NCBI GenBank assembly: GCA_947652115.1
Contig: OX393568.1
Coordinates: forward strand, 20,877,325 to 20,941,324
Direction of reading: 5' to 3'
Origin: Blastomussa wellsi
Lineage: Eukaryota > Cnidaria > Anthozoa > Scleractinia > Plerogyridae
DNA length: 64,000 nucleotides
This document shows, piece by piece, positions 23,701 to 35,000 of this stretch (position 1 is the first letter of the stretch; each line of letters begins with the position of its first letter). Under the pieces are notes generated by a model, which saw nothing but the letters and a program-made list of their open reading frames with translations, was not told the DNA's origin and did not search any database. A program made the position numbers and the translations under genes.

Positions 23701-24382
23701 CACATGGCTGGTGCCCATGTCGGGTCTTCGGCAATACAGGTGAGGACATGTGCATGGTTTTTAATTCATTGCCAGCATAGATAAGCTTGTAAAAAATTTT
23801 GCACTAAAGCAAAGTTTGATATTGGGCTGGCTCTTAGCTACATGTACAACCATTGTTAGAAACTTGACAGACTAAGAAACAAAAGGGCTGCTCATGGTCT
23901 GAAAAGGGGGCACTTTGAGAGAAAAATATCTAAGCCCAACGAATACTCAACAACATGATAGCCTTTGACTCTAGATGGAGAGACTGACTTTCTTCATCAC
24001 GACACTTTACTCTATTTGTTCCTATCTCCGTGACAGTAGCTGTAATTACACGTACACTTGAAGCAAGGTTACTGATTGGTAAATGCTGTAATTTGCTGGG
24101 TCAGCTCTCTTTGGTTTTGTTTTTCTTTAACCTGAGATCCCTCTCTTATGATTGTTAAATGAGTGTTCAATCCTAATAATACATTTAATACTTGTACTGC
24201 AGATGGAACAGAGACATAGAAAGGATCTTCTCTATGCAGAGGTTGAGATAGCTGAAAGTCCGCACCTGAAATCACAGCCTGCTCCAAAACCCAGGAAAGC
24301 AAACACGCATTACACGTATATAAATGAGGACTCTACTAGAGCATTTTTAGCAATGTCTAATGCGCGAAGAGAGAATCGCTGA
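14782..24382 (+). CDS. GAB1: GRB2-associated-binding (GAB/DOS-family) docking protein
   Basis: A cytoplasmic scaffold that would collect SH2/SH3 signalling proteins under receptor tyrosine kinases. Five exons join in phase: 14782-14865, 17254-17530, 20564-22246, 23171-23739, 24203-24382, giving 930 residues. The PH domain spans about residues 11-118 (SGYLRKSPP, WQKRFFVLR, final IWVDKLCNVCGF), split after residue 28. Residues about 260-680 carry some 21 YDxP or YDxxP motifs, far more than I recall for vertebrate GAB1. Exon 4 has the exact GRB2 SH3 motif PEVNRAMKP and four YxxM sites (YCNM, YCLM, YEDM, YTHM). The last exon has an ITIM-like LLYAEV and a YINED site, ending at TGA with AATAAA about 50 bases on. 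The start ATG follows the usual N-terminus and opens into the PH domain. The GAB1 symbol is a family-level label. Intron 14866-17253 shows nothing I recognise. Intron 22247-23170 holds a C homopolymer. Confidence 0.93.
19045..19416 (+). pseudogene. degenerate THAP-domain frame inside the TIR element
   Basis: A 123-codon frame from ATG. Residues 11-75 resemble a THAP zinc finger: NYCAAGGPNTVNC gives the first two cysteines, and SYLSSAHFDNSCFE matches the usual LCSxHF ending, but with Ser in place of the third zinc-binding Cys. The tryptophan-containing middle (RRKVWGKTDK) appears in a different frame nearby, which suggests a frameshift. It is best read as a dead transposon-borne DNA-binding domain. 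A live host gene is unlikely because no exon links were found. Confidence 0.55.
20064..20153 (-). CDS. short serine/aspartate-rich frame of the TIR element
   Basis: A 29-codon frame beginning MSDSSDEMPSSTS and ending at TAG. Its first codons are kept in the decayed copy near 12640 (MSDNSDEMPSS), so it may be the start of an element-encoded protein whose remainder is lost. It faces the THAP-like frame. No function is assigned. Confidence 0.3.
   Translation of the reverse strand: MSDSSDEMPSSTSISSDEQSARSDPSLEI
22458..22472. repeat. poly-C tract in a GAB intron
   Basis: Fifteen uninterrupted C residues, followed by ACCCC, between exons 3 and 4 of GAB. This is one of several long G/C homopolymers in the window. 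Confidence 0.9.
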
Positions 24383-25076
24383 ACATGGTATAATCATGTA
24401 ACTCCTTTCTAGGTAATGTTTAGGAAACATGAAATAAAGACAACTGTTGACCGGGCATTCGATAAGAAGTAATACATGTATTTCATTGTTTTCATGAAAC
24501 TTGAAGTTTCTTTGTTGACTTTCATAGTTGATTCAAATAGTTTTATTATTATTGTGGAGATTTTTAACTAGTTTATGGTGCCACATTTGAGGTAAAGCTA
24601 ATTCATTTCCTTGTATATACTAGTTGTATATACACTGTTTAGTGCCACGAAAATACTAAAATATTTTTAATCAAAATGATGATAGCTGGAACTTTGATAA
24701 TTTTTTTAGAAAAAAAAATTGAAAAACCTGTAGTAAACCAAAAAAAAAAAATGATTGTGTCACTGTGGCAGTCGAAAATTAATTTGACAGAAGTATTGAC
24801 AAAAGAACCAACTGTTGTATGCATGTACATTGACATACATTGTACTGCTGTGAGTTACACAAAGTGAGTATGTTATATATGCAGTACTACTTGAAACTAC
24901 AAGTGCAATCAAGTGTCTTAAAGTGGACACCATTGGAGTCTTCACAGTGCTTGTCAAATTTAACTTGTTTGTATGGAACTAAATTTTAAGGCAAACACCT
25001 CTCTTCTCTGAGGCAAACAACTTGACTTGGTGCAGAGGCTGTATGCATTATAGCGAGTTCATTCTCAAACTCATTG

Positions 25077-25107
<31 letters not shown>

Positions 25108-25962
25108 TAACCATGAAGGTGGTTTGGATACCCGATCGTAATTAGCATAGATTTTGACGATTTTATTTCAATCTCTATTTACTCGTTAGTTTTTGTTTCA
25201 ATTGAGAAGATATATCAAACACTCAAGACGTGCTTCATCAGCTATCCAAACACGTTGAAGTTCATTCAAAATACTCTGCTGCATGTCTTATTTTCGACTC
25301 TCTTCTTGGTGTTTGGATATCCCGATGAAACACTCTCGTGTTTGATAACTGAACCTACTGCAACTCTGGCCCATACCAACTTGCTGCAGTACCGTTACGT
25401 GGAACTCAATTCTCCGCTTGGTTTGTGTCAGCCCTTCAAGTGACACGTATATTGGATAACACAGTCATGTACATGTTCTCTTTGTTTTAATGTCAGATTC
25501 TTAATGAAAAAAGATGGCAATCTTTTGTAAAGTCGATTTATCTATAATTATTAAATAATATTAATAACAGTTTTTGAATAGGGCTGAACATTAGTCTTAA
25601 TTTCTAGTATTTCAGATAAGAAGTCAAAGTTTTAAAGAGCATTTTTAATTAGTAATTAATCAGAACAGACTTGGTGGGTTTGTTTCATTGACTTTGATTA
25701 TGATAAAGAGGAGAATTTTGTAGTACATTAATGTACATCGTGTGATCTTACATGATTTTAGTAAATTTATTATGTACTCAAACAGTTCAGTCATGTAGTT
25801 TGGATGGCTTAACGCTTTAACTTTGCATCTGTTTAATGGTGAACATTGTGAATAAAATTAATACCAGTCAAAAGAGAGGCACTAAACTGTTAACCATGCT
25901 TCACTTTTTATGTTTAAGTCTTGTAGCTTTTGATTAGTACCTTGATGTGGTGCTGTGTTTGT

Positions 25963-26352
25963 TTAAAGGGGTATTGTCACAGGGATTTTTCCCGTTTTTT
26001 GGGTCAATCCTGCCAAAATCACTGCTTTGTGCCTGTTATTGTGCACAAAATGCTCCAACAGACTCACCAAGATGAATTCAGATGAAATTTTAGCAGGGAA
26101 AGCAGACCATAATACTTTTTAGGCGATTTTTTCAGTGCATAGCTGAAAACTTTGAAAAAATTGGCAGTTTTTCAAATTACAATCCATTTCCATCCTCGTT
26201 ATCTGTGATAGCATACAAGAATCCATAGTTTCAATAATAGTACTATAGTCTGACAACCAAACTCAGTCCATTATTATTAGATTTCCCTTGTTGTGTCGAC
26301 TGTTTTAAGCTTTTTAAAAATACCCTTTAACAATGTGACAATGCCCCTTTAA
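25963..26352. mobile_element. TTAA-flanked MITE
   Basis: The element 25967-26348 (382 bp) starts AGGGGTATTGTCACA and ends TGTGACAATGCCCCT, with TTAA at both flanks (25963-25966 and 26349-26352). A TTAA target fits piggyBac- or Kolobok-type transposition. There is no coding capacity inside. Confidence 0.8.
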
Positions 26353-27189
26353 ACATTGAGCCTATTAAGCACAGAATGACATTTTGGATTCACTATCGGC
26401 AACTGGAAAAAACAATCTAGTGGAGTTGAAGCTCACCAGCATTGCAGCCGGGCATGTCTTAAGACTGCCTGTGCAGGCCTCAATCAAGTGAACCAACTTT
26501 CTGTTATTGCAATTTTTAGAATAATTTGCCATATCTTCAACCTCTGAGGAGGTTGAAGGTTATTGATAATATAAGAACTTGATCAATTACTGTTAAAACT
26601 GGTTTATAGAGCTTTGACGATGGCTGTATGTTAGAATAAGCAAATTACAGCTGTATGCGAGAGCATAGAATGTGTGGACTATTATGTATTAGTTTGTGAG
26701 CAATTATAATAATTATTTTTTTATATAAATACTATATTATAGAAAAGCTATATTATACAAGGTTAACTATTTACATGGCTAATAAAATGGAGTGCTTTCA
26801 AAAATAATAATAAGTGAATGTTTTTAGGTGTAATTTGTGCTATAGAGTTGTGACAATAATTAAAGACCTGTAGGTGTCTTGATGTGTATTGACTATTTTT
26901 GAGCACTTCTTCCTGGGAGCGACATTTCTACAATCAGTGTATAATTCAAATCAATTGCCTTTGTTTAACGAGGGTAGCACAATAGTCTTTTGACTAACAA
27001 ACTGTGGTCCTCAGATTGCCGATCAGATTGGAATTAATTTTAGAAATGTTGGTTTTTGAGGAGGGAGCAGCAAACTCAATATAATGCTGGGTATGGGAAT
27101 CAAACCTGGGTGACATTGGAGGCAAAAGCTCTCACCACTGCACCATCCCTAATCTCGACCATGGTTCATGCTTGTGCATGCACCATTAT

Positions 27190-27570
27190 TGAGTTATGGT
27201 GCTCGTGGGAAGTTTGGAGAGCATGAAAAACGCGTAAGAGTTCAGGCTCGAGGTGATAGCTGGGAGCAACTCTGACTTCTTGAATAAATAATTTTAGGCC
27301 CTTTGCAGATAGACCATCATATGGTGCTCATGGGGAGTTTGGAGAGCATGAAAAAAGCATGAGAGTTCAGGCCCGAGGTGATAACTGGGAGCAACTCTGA
27401 CTTCTTGAATAAATAATTTTAGGCCCTTTGCAGATAGATCATCATATGGTGCTCATGGGAAGTTTGGAGAGCATGAAAAAAGCATAAGAGTTCAGGCCCG
27501 AGGTGATAGCTGGGAGCAACTCTGACTTCTTAAATAAATAAGTTTAGACCCTTTGCGGATAGGTCATCAT
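27190..27570. repeat. three-copy tandem repeat, unit about 124 bp
   Basis: Copies begin near 27197, 27320 and 27443 with ATGGTGCTCRTGG, continue through TTTGGAGAGCATGAAAAA and GGAGCAACTCTGACTTCTT, and end with TTTGCAGATAGA. The copies are over 90 percent alike by eye, the last being the most diverged at its end. It is a minisatellite or short satellite array. Confidence 0.85.
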
Positions 27571-28352
27571 GTGAAATACTTTTCATAAAATTGCCGCTAT
27601 AGCTTTAAGAATGTGAGAAAATAATGGAAAGAGCATGGCCAAGTTTGAGGTCCCTGGGATTGAAGTATGAGATTTTATTACTGCACAGTCTGGAACAAGA
27701 CCTTGCTCTCCAGCAACATTTTCCATAGAAATCCTTTATTTTTTCTGAAAAGCCAGTCGTAATTATAAACTTTATACCAGGGGCCTCAGAGTTAGCCATA
27801 ATTATTGCTACTTTTGAATGCTCTTCCCATTTCTGGTACAAGGACCCTGGGAACAAGTTTGTTTCTGGTATTCTTTACGTTATAGCCCATAATCATGTGA
27901 CCCCATCTGCAAAAAGTCAGACTTATTAATCGTGGAAACAAATTGTTCACAGAGTCTTTATTCTTACAAATATTTGGGTAATCCATCCAAAATAACCTTG
28001 GAAACATCAAAAGGTCACAAATGATGGATCTGAGATTTTTTCAACAGTTTGAGGTGGACTGTGAAAATTCAACAATTGCACAAATACATTTTCTCCACAA
28101 TTTTATTCAATTTTGAATTGTATCTTGTTAATAATCGTAACACTGACTGTTTTGCATTATTTCCAACAGGTCCAGGTTGACACATGATCATCTCCTGATG
28201 ACATGATTATCCATAAAATTTCTGGTGCCATTGCGACCTTACAGTGAATGGTAGCAAAAACAACTACTATCACTGCTATACCCTGGCCCCAGAAGTACTT
28301 TGTCTTCTTTCTAGTCCTTCATCCAGTAAAGTTTTTTCCTCTTGCCCCCTAA

Positions 28353-28422
28353 TAGCCTCCTCCACAGTCATTTTTAGGGGATCATGTTTCATGCCTTCCC
28401 AAAATGGCTGTGTGGGAGGCTA
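28353..28422. repeat. small foldback element
   Basis: TAGCCTCCTCCACAGTCATTTT pairs with AAAATGGCTGTGTGGGAGGCTA around about 26 bases. The outer TAGCCTCC motif links it to the foldback at 9470-9554 and to the partial copy beside the G tract at 34494. Confidence 0.6.
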
Positions 28423-28777
28423 GCCCCCTAACGGACTCGCAAATTGCCAGTTTGCCACTCAAGAGCCCTCATGCAAGTTTACAAAGACTGGCTAATTTAT
28501 TCAAGCCTGGCTTTAGAAGGTGTCAACTTGTAAATTTTGTCATGAAAGAATTCTCAAAGTATGGTAAAGATGAAAAGAACACCCATATGAAAACTGCGCG
28601 AAGGTGGTAAAGGTTCGAGAATAATTTGCATAAGAGGCTTTGTGGTGAGCATACATTATCATGCATAATGCCTATTAATCTGTGTTGAAGAAAGAACCTC
28701 TGGAATCAGGGTATTTGACGTCTCATCTGTTTTCATTAAAATTCAGTTCACCTATGCTATTCTCAAATAATTTGTTG

Positions 28778-31700
28778 TCAAGATGATAATGAAGATAAAA
28801 GTTCATGGCATGTGGCATCATGGTGGCAGAAGATGACGACTGCCATAGCAATACCAAGTGTTAGCAATGTAAATATCAATAACAGTCCCATCAGACCTCC
28901 ATCTTCCTCTGCAAAAAAATGTGCAATAGTCCATTTTACAGTTCTGTGAAATGTAACCAGGCCTCTGTATGAAAGCGAGGCTCAGGTTGACCTTGTCATG
29001 ATAGAGACCGGAAACTATTTAGCATAACAGCAAAACAATTTACATATCAAAAGCAAGAGGGTTTGTATCTATGCAAGGTCACCTTCAGCCTCAATTCCAC
29101 TCAAAGGCTTGGTAACTAAGCACAGAACTGTAAAATGGCCTATTATTTGTATTAACCTCCTGTCTCTCAACCTTTAAGGATTTAGTTTATAATAGACCCT
29201 GCAAATCCCAATACTGCACAATCATAATCATTAAGCATAATTTTACGCATGTAAATTCAAGACTTTTAATTCATGTACCATACTGTGAACTGCTATCTAA
29301 CAAACTTCCAACAGTAGCCTCTCTTACTTTAACGATAACACGGGAAGGGAGACTGCATCAGCCCAAAAGGCCGAACTGCTGAGCTTAAACCCAGCTTTGT
29401 TGCATTTCTTCCCTCCTGGATGGGATGCTAGTCCATCACAAGGTCCCCTCAGCATTCAATTTCTTGCTAACCATTTAACAACTGCATCGCTAAGTGGAGG
29501 TTGGGTGCCTGGGGTATCCAGGGGCTTCCACCGTTGGCAGCCAGCCCCTAAACCGATTACCGCTCCCATGGCTGGCAAATCCCCGCAACCCAGCCACGAG
29601 TCCCCACGCCAGACAGCTGAAATGCCCAGCACAAGATGGCCGACAAAGCTGTACGATGAACGCTGCTGTGTGACTGAATGAACCATGTTAGCCTGTGAAC
29701 CCAGGATGAAGACCACTGACTGCTACTGCTCCTTTGTTGTTAACTTTGTTAAAATATGCATTTTAACAGCTTTGGATGTTATTGTAGAAAATTTTATCCC
29801 AAGAAATAAGATCAGGACCAAAACCACATTTATACATCTGGGTGAAAAGAGGCACCATGAGTGTAGTGTCTTGCCCAGGAAGACAGTGCAGTGACCCTAT
29901 AGCAGACCTCAAACTAGGGCCATTCAACCCAGAGTCCAGCACCTTCACCATTTAGCCACCCTCTCCTAACAAGAGAGGTATGGTACAAAACCTAATGGTT
30001 AGTGCGCTGGACTCTGGATCAGACGGTCTGAGTTGTGTTCTTGGGCAAGACTCTCACAGTGCCTTTCTCCACCCAGGTGTATATTAAATGGATATTCAGT
30101 GGCAAAATACTGTTATGCTGGGGAGGGGGGACCCTGTGATGGACTAGCATCTCACCCAGAGGGAAGTACAAATATTTACTAGCTGTTTTAATGCTACAGA
30201 AGCCTTGTCCAGTTCTGACCCCTCTCTCTGTCACACAACACTATGTCTACTCATGCTCGTGATAAACCAATCATGCACCACCTTCAGAACAAAAGGTCTA
30301 GAGAGATGTCAATCATCTCGGATAAGCTCTGTCAGTATCGGCCACTTTGACGTTAGGCTTTACCTACCTACCCCCCTCCAAATAGGAGACAAGGAAGCAT
30401 TTAACTCAGCAATGAAGGGAACTGATACTGTGCTGCAGTAAGCCTGTTACTAAAGAGGCTCATCTTTGGATCACAAATTAAAGTAATAGTTTAATTCTTA
30501 CATCTTGGTGGCCCACTTAGCTTGTCACCTCGTGCTCCCACCTTTGCCATGTACACTAGTAATCTAAGTAAGAGGCTGCTCATGTGAATCTGCAACAAAT
30601 TTAACCTCTGGCCCCTAATATAATTATTCCAACCTGGATTGAAGGCTGTTTGAACATAAGTTTACCACTTACCAGTTTGTGGTGGAACATCCTGTTTAAC
30701 AGGCCTTGTCTCCATAAATTCTTCTTGAGCTACAAAAATGAAGTAGAAATCTGTAGGAAGAGTATGCAGCGGGGGATCTAGGGGAAGGGTAATGTTCCAC
30801 ATATTCAGCATCGCAAATGACTACCCTAACTTTTTTCAAAACCAGGCAACCCCTTAGCTCAAGGTCTGGATCTGCCACTGGCATGTTCAGGGGTTTCAAA
30901 ATGTTTTGAAGCAGGTGTCGTCGACTGGAAGAGTAGTTCAGGGGTTTCAAAATGTTTTGAAGTAGGCGGCTGTTATAGGTGAGCTTTTTGGTCACAAGCT
31001 GATTGCTATGACCAGAGTAGCCGGTGGAACTCCGGCAGTCGCCGCCTTGTTTAGAAACCCCTGCATGTTATGTTATCACTCTGACAATTATTTTGAATAA
31101 CTACATAATATTATGCATTGTTGCTTACCGCTTAGCACAACTTTACCTTTTAAGGCTTTGTCTGTTTCTTCGGCCATCATCTTTTTTTGTCGTTCAAGGG
31201 CTTCATAAGCTTCCCTTTTCAACTGTTTTTCTTGCTGTCTTTGCCTCTTTTTAAGTTGCCTTTGAATTTGTTCCTTTTCTTCTTCTAGTGCCTTTTGTTC
31301 TATAACACAAAAATGTGATATATTACATTAATTGAACAGTCACAGCTCAATACTCCTGCAGGCTGCTTGTTATGGAAACCGGGAATATTAATATTCATTT
31401 TATAGCCCTGTCGGATCCAACAGGGCTCGACACTAACTTTTCAACTTACTAGCCTAGTGGCTAGTGACAACTTAGATGTTACTAGCCCAAAAAAAAAAAA
31501 TTACTAGCTCAGCGTTGATGTTGGCTAGGTCCATTTACAGCAGAATTACTAGCAAGACTTGAAACCACAATGCAGCCAATTACCTTGTTTCCGAGAAAAC
31601 TGTTTGTCTTGCTTGAGGAAAGACAGAAACTTCTTCGGCCAATTTCACTTTGTTTACTAGCCAAAGCGGCTAGTGGAAATCGAAAACCTACTAACCAAAA

Positions 31701-31893
31701 CTAAATTTCTACTAGTCTGTGGCTAGTTGGCTACCGTTAGTGTCGAGCCCTGTCCAAGTGAACTATCTTCACAAGGATTAAGTATAATCACAATGATTAT
31801 GTTTACATGACATTGTATGCATGTACAGTCAGCAGTAATATCCTAGGACTTCATTTTAACCCTTTAAGCCCCAAGAGTGACTTGTAGATTTTA

Positions 31894-31924
<31 letters not shown>

Positions 31925-31996
31925 AGCGAGACCCCTTGGGACTTAACAGGTTAACAAACTATCTCGATTAACCCTTTAAGCCCCAAGAGTGACTTG

Positions 31997-32038
<42 letters not shown>

Positions 32039-35000
32039 AGGGAGACCCCTTGGGACTTAAGGGTTAAATAGTTATTGCCATTTAAAGGTGCACTGTCACA
32101 AGTATTTAGTATCTGACAAGAGTTTTAGTATGTTTTACTTTAGTTTAGTACAATTAATGATATCATGACAGTGCTACGCACCTTACCATTGCCACTCGAG
32201 AAAGTTTTTGATTAAATTTTGACATATTTTTGACAACTTTTTGCCAACTTCAAAGCGAGCGAGCCAACCAAAACACTAAGAATGTAAATTCCCAAGGGAG
32301 TGGATACACTTATACATGTAATTTGACATCTCCGCCTTTGGAAATTCTCATGTAAATTAATTTTATGTTTAATTAGTATAATTAGTAATAATCACGACTC
32401 TCAGAAACATACTCAGGCTCAGGAAGACCATACGTTTATATGAGAGGACTTTCGTGACTAAATAATGTAAAACTACTACTGCTTCATCACTCCAAAAATA
32501 TACAAGTAGCCAAAGTTGTATTTACACCAATGGAAACCTACCTATAATTGATAATTAATGGTATACGAATTTTGTAAAAAAAAAGGACTATTGCCAATGT
32601 ACAAAAGCTATAAAAGAAGTGATATCATTGCAAGTTATACTGACTTTTTCAAGTTCTTTTAAAAAATGAATTACAGTTGTCCACAGCGCTGGACTACATG
32701 TACCTAAGTAATTGATACGGTGTATATTCCAATTGATGTTTTAGATGCATTTGAGTGAAAGCTCTTTTATTTTTAATACCATTATACTAACAAAAAGCTA
32801 GAAAAATCCCTGTGAACGTGGACTATTGTTTAGCAATGTGCACTTTGCTTGAGACCTTTATGGCTAGTACATAACTGTACATGATTGTATGCTTGAGAAT
32901 GTCATACAAACTATTAATATTATTACATTATTTTATCAATAAAACTTATACCACAGCTCACCTCTTTCAAAAGATATTCTCACGAGGTTCTGTTGCTCCT
33001 CATTCTCAGCTAAGACTTTTAGATGTCTCAACACCTAATTGGAGAATCATGCCACACTAAATTCAGCCTAGGCTGATAATAAAATAATCTTCAGGTCTAA
33101 AACAACTTAATATACAGTTTGTCTTACAAGTAAAATTAATGAAATATTAAAGTGTGGATCAAAATAATTTAAAGTACCAGTTCATTGTAACAACCGGTGC
33201 AGGGCTATATGTTACCATTTTGATCGGACAACATTGGAGTGAGGTTGGAAAACAATATATTATAACAGCAATACTCGATAAAGGATTGTCAATGCATAAA
33301 ATTGGCAATTCCAATATATTAATATTCTAACATGTCACCGAGGCTTGCGGGAATAAAACAAAAGATTTTGCATCGAGGCTTAGGGATGAATAGATAATTT
33401 CTTTTGTTTTATTCCCCTAAGCCTCGGCGCCATGTTAGAATTTTAATATATCGGAATTGGTCAATTGCACTTAGAAAGGGTAAAATATCATCCAGACATT
33501 CCATCCGACATCTGACATTGGCAAAGTTTGGTCAGCCATTGTACAATTATGTCTAACTGTTATTTGTAGCCCTTCACGCGGTAGAGGTCTAGTCACTACT
33601 TACATTTATAGCGCATTGTTTACACTCTTCATCACTTAAACAATGACCTATAACATCTGGCCATAAAGTCTGTAAAGGGTTATTCTTTAAGTCCAGCCAT
33701 CTGAGTTGTCTAAGATTTGCACAACTTAGTGGTAAAGAGCTAAGCTGATTGCTGTACAAGTCTAGCCGCTTGAGATGGCTGAGGTTACCAAAGTCTTCTG
33801 GAAGTTCAGTCAGGGCATTCTTGCTCAAGTCCAGTCTCACTAGATGGCGCAAAGTACAAAATGCATCCTGTAAAGGAAAAGCATCACACAAGGTTACAGC
33901 TGCTGCTACAATAAAAAAAAAATGATTTAGGACCCCACAGCTAGAATCAGCCAAGTCTTGAAATCTGTGAAATTCAACATTATTTTTTGATGCCAACAAA
34001 TTATGATTATGTACACCTGTACATGTAATTGTATGGTGGAGCAAAATCTTATGGCATATTACACCCCAATTTGTGTTACTGATCATGAAAGTCTAAGCTA
34101 CATGTAACTGTCCCTGGTTCTCCAGGGATGATCCTAATAATATTATTATTTAATTTTGTGGCAGCCCATCTCATATACGCCTTACTATTACATGGTATAA
34201 CCAAACAAGCCTCCAAAGTACAAATTGACTATTTGAAGACAGAGCTTCTGGCAGTCAACAATGAAAGTAGCTTTTGCAATCATATCAAGAATTGATTTCA
34301 GTACTGTATGATAAATAATAATCACTTTGTTTAAAGAGTGCCAAATTGCTTAATTTTTAAATTAAACTAAATGTTAGCTAATGATGTAAACAGCATTATA
34401 ATGATCACAGTCACATTAGATAATGGTGCAAATGAACTTCAGCTACAAGAAAGCTACAAATCTCCGGCTAGACGGGGGGGGGGGGGGGGGGGGTTAGCCT
34501 CCTACGCAGGTGTTATTAGGGGATTGCGTTTACCACTCGTCCCCACTAATGCATGCTTAACCGCAACCAACATTCCTTTCCCATTGTCTTACTCGCCAGA
34601 CAAACTAACCAATCAGCATTGTCTGTCTATAAAATTTTGAAAACGATCGTTATAAAATTTCCCTCGAATCTGTTCTTCGGGATGCCGGCACTGTTTGATA
34701 CAATACTCTGGTGCATTTCGATGGTTGAAACACCAAAATATTATTTATTGTGAATACAAGAGGTAAGCATGCGAGTCTTTGATTCTGTCATAAGTTGGAA
34801 GGGTTAATATTTTTGGAAAGATGATCTCTCTCCCCTGAACACAACAGTGAATCAGAAATATTTATTTCAACACTATAAAATGCTACAAAAGACTTTGCCA
34901 ACTCGAAAACACAAAGCGGAATTAATTTAGAAATCATCAAAGAGATCCACATCCGTGGTATTTTCTATTACGAGCGAACAAATCGAAGGGTAAAATTGGA

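Larger units (their letters stand above)
24383..28777. other. intergenic region between convergent genes
   Basis: This holds the 3' untranslated regions of GAB (AATAAA near 24432) and of LRRC59, with no further gene recognised. Contents: a TTAA-flanked MITE at 25967-26348, a three-copy tandem repeat at 27190-27570, a small foldback at 28353-28422, and AT-rich DNA. The short frames at 24639-25443 and 27605-28610 lack family motifs. Confidence 0.55.

Noticed and set aside
29397..29716. Opposed frames of 86-94 codons in an LRRC59 intron
   Set aside because: They overlap a SINE fragment and lack motifs. The phases of the LRRC59 exons on both sides join without them.
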